Assembly (NCBI GenBank): GCA_009781815.1
Contig: WQVB01000075.1
Location: 1-6,409, forward strand
DNA: 6,409 nucleotides
Source of the DNA: Defluviitaleaceae bacterium
Lineage (GTDB): Bacteria; Bacillota; Clostridia; Lachnospirales; WRAX01
Direction of reading: 5' to 3'
Positions 5,163-6,409 of the stretch are shown here, piece after piece (the first letter of the stretch is position 1; each line of letters begins with the position of its first letter). The notes below the pieces were generated by a model. That model ran no database searches and was not told the origin of the DNA. It saw only the letters and a list, made by a program, of their open reading frames with translations. A program made the position numbers and the translations under genes.

Positions 5163-5831
5163 TTAACCACCGCCCCTTCTCTTACGTTTGTGGCTGGCGG
5201 CAAAGTTCATCAGCATTATCATCACAAAAGACATGCTAGTGAGGATGGCAACCCATATATAAGCCACCTGGTTGTTGCCAGCAGAAACGGCGGTAAACAC
5301 CGCAATAGACATGGTTTGAGTGCGGCCTGGTATATTGCCCGCAAGCATAATGGTTGCACCAAACTCCCCCAAAGCCCTAGCAAAAGAAAGCACAGCCCCT
5401 GCCAATATACCCGCCTTTGCCATAGGCACCTTTATGGTCCAAAATATTTTAAACTTTGAAAACCCTAGGGTTTCAGCAGCATAGATGATATTTTGGTCTA
5501 TTTGCTCAAAAGCACCACGAGCCGTGCGATACATTAGCGGAAAAGCAACAAAAACAGAGGCTATAACCGCCCCCGTTAATGTAAAAACTATACGTATACC
5601 AAAATTATCTAAAAAGCCACCGATAAAGCTATTACGCCCAAACATTTGCAACAAAAAGAAGCCCGCCACCGTCGGGGGCAATATCATAGGCAAGGTGAAG
5701 ATGGTGTCTACAATGCCCTTGCCTCTTTTTAGCCTATATGTCCAATTAGCGGCTAGCAAGCCCAAAAAGAACGTGATTATTGTAGATATTAAGGCAACTT
5801 GTATGGATAGTGCAAATGGCCTAAAATCCAT
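5163..5831 (-). CDS. modB: Molybdate/tungstate ABC transporter permease ModB
   Basis: ModB is the membrane channel subunit that receives oxyanion from ModA and is driven by ModC. The 222-residue protein has about five hydrophobic membrane segments and the ModB hallmarks LPPTVAGF (51-58) and ALGEFGATIMLAGNIPGRTQT (153-173). The cytoplasmic EAA loop (about 118-139, AAETLGFSKFKIF followed by VPMAKAG), which docks on ModC, is intact. The C-terminal tail is strongly basic and ends in three glycines. The ATG at 5831 lies 2 bp after the modA stop and has no clear ribosome binding site, so translational coupling to modA is likely. The ModB-type motifs favour the Mod rather than the Tup system, but do not decide between molybdate and tungstate. 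Confidence 0.95.
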   Translation of the reverse strand: MDFRPFALSIQVALISTIITFFLGLLAANWTYRLKRGKGIVDTIFTLPMILPPTVAGFFLLQMFGRNSFIGGFLDNFGIRIVFTLTGAVIASVFVAFPLMYRTARGAFEQIDQNIIYAAETLGFSKFKIFWTIKVPMAKAGILAGAVLSFARALGEFGATIMLAGNIPGRTQTMSIAVFTAVSAGNNQVAYIWVAILTSMSFVMIMLMNFAASHKRKRRGGG

Positions 5832-5833
5832 GA

Positions 5834-6409
5834 TTAATTAAACATAGTAAAGCCGTATTGCTCGAAAATAGCACGAGCGGCTGGGGTGAATAAAAAGTCA
5901 ACAAAAGCCCCAGCTGCCTCTATATTTTGGCTATCCGCCACAATGGCAACAGGGTTTACCGATGGGGAGTGCCAAACTGGGTCTGCAACCTCTACAACAC
6001 GCACTAAATCAGAGGTTGCAGCATCCGTCATAAAGATAACGCCAGCATCAACCTCGCCAAGCTCTACCCAAGTTAAAATTTGAGCCACATTGCTGCCAAG
6101 CACCGATTTTGCATTTGCCTCATCTAAAACACCTTGAATTTCAAAAACCTCACGAGCAAAGTTGCCTGCAGGCATTGCCTCATCCCCCACGCCGATTTGT
6201 GCAACTTCATCAGATGCTAAATCTGCAAAGCCGTTAATTGTCAAGGTGCTGCCTATAGGCACAACCAAAGCTAAGCTGTTGCGAACTACAATTTGGCTCT
6301 CTCCATAAAGCAACCCTTGGCTATCTAAAGCGTTTATCTGCCCCATGGCAGCCGAGAAAAACACGTCAATATCTGCCCCTGCTTCTATTTGCCCTTGCAA
6401 AGCACCTGA
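5834..6409 (-). CDS. modA: Molybdate/tungstate-binding protein ModA, C-terminal 191 residues (5' end outside window)
   Basis: ModA is the extracytoplasmic lipoprotein-type receptor that captures molybdate or tungstate and delivers it to ModB. The frame is open to the window edge and begins S-G-A-L-Q, the conserved SGxLxxQIExGA segment, so the gene simply continues beyond 6409. The signal peptide and first lobe are missing. Visible family motifs, numbered from the window edge, are QIEAGADIDVFFSA (7-20, with the second oxyanion-binding Ser at 19), MPAGNFARE (about 80-88), GEVDAGVIFMTDA (118-130) and NPVAIVADS (152-160). A TTG at 6400 is internal, not a start. In the GEVDAGVIFMTDA segment Phe126 occupies the place where ModA proteins such as that of Escherichia coli have the ligand-contacting Tyr. 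It is the first visible gene of the operon, and the operon promoter lies outside the window. Confidence 0.93.
   Translation of the reverse strand, partial: SGALQGQIEAGADIDVFFSAAMGQINALDSQGLLYGESQIVVRNSLALVVPIGSTLTINGFADLASDEVAQIGVGDEAMPAGNFAREVFEIQGVLDEANAKSVLGSNVAQILTWVELGEVDAGVIFMTDAATSDLVRVVEVADPVWHSPSVNPVAIVADSQNIEAAGAFVDFLFTPAARAIFEQYGFTMFN

Noticed and set aside
4950..5459. A plus-strand frame of 169 codons across modC and modB.
   Set aside because: It is antisense to two well-supported genes that cover the same bases, with no recognisable product.
6398..6400. TTG at 6400 as the start of a short 188-residue ModA.
   Set aside because: The frame stays open to the window edge and the upstream codons continue the conserved SGALQ motif, so the gene is cut by the window.

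Overview
The window reads as part of the chromosome of an anaerobic, low-GC Gram-positive bacterium, most likely a clostridial Firmicute. The evidence is strong AGGAGG-type ribosome binding sites, AT-rich intergenic DNA, a textbook sigma-A promoter, a selenocysteine-containing formate dehydrogenase with an NuoG-like N-terminal part, and a clostridial-style modABCD cluster. The species cannot be named from the sequence. Every supported gene lies on the minus strand, so transcription runs from high to low coordinates.

Reading in transcription order, 6409-3906 holds the 3' part of modA (periplasmic-type molybdate/tungstate-binding protein, cut by the window edge), modB (permease), modC (ATPase) and, after a 230-bp gap containing a long inverted repeat, modD. 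ModD is followed after 3 bp by a MOT1-family secondary molybdate transporter (3059-1935). Then comes a previously easy-to-miss 46-codon gene (1872-1732) with a strong ribosome binding site, closed by a clear intrinsic terminator (1727-1686). From about 1660 to 1234 the DNA has no gene but carries a cluster of REP/MITE-like repeats. These are related to the perfect 32-bp inverted repeat between modC and modD. A 12-bp perfect hairpin (1207-1233) separates this cluster from the promoter of the last gene.

That last gene (1084 to beyond position 1) is fdhA, the catalytic subunit of a molybdenum- or tungsten-dependent formate dehydrogenase. Its open frame appears to stop at 53-55. This TGA, however, follows Cys-Cys-Ala-Arg-Leu, is followed by His-Ala and then Gly-Ser-Gly-Ala-Met, and has a 6-bp hairpin with a GGU-containing loop just downstream. 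It is therefore read as selenocysteine (residue 344), and the gene runs off the window.

The genes fit one theme. The ABC transporter and the MOT1 transporter bring in molybdate or tungstate, which is built into the pyranopterin cofactor of the neighbouring formate dehydrogenase. fdhA has its own TTGACA-17-TAAAAT promoter, overlaid by nested ACTAAAT/ATTTAGT inverted repeats that look like a repressor operator. The items most worth following up are that operator, the uncharacterised 46-residue protein, the mosaic repeats, and the doubled transport system.
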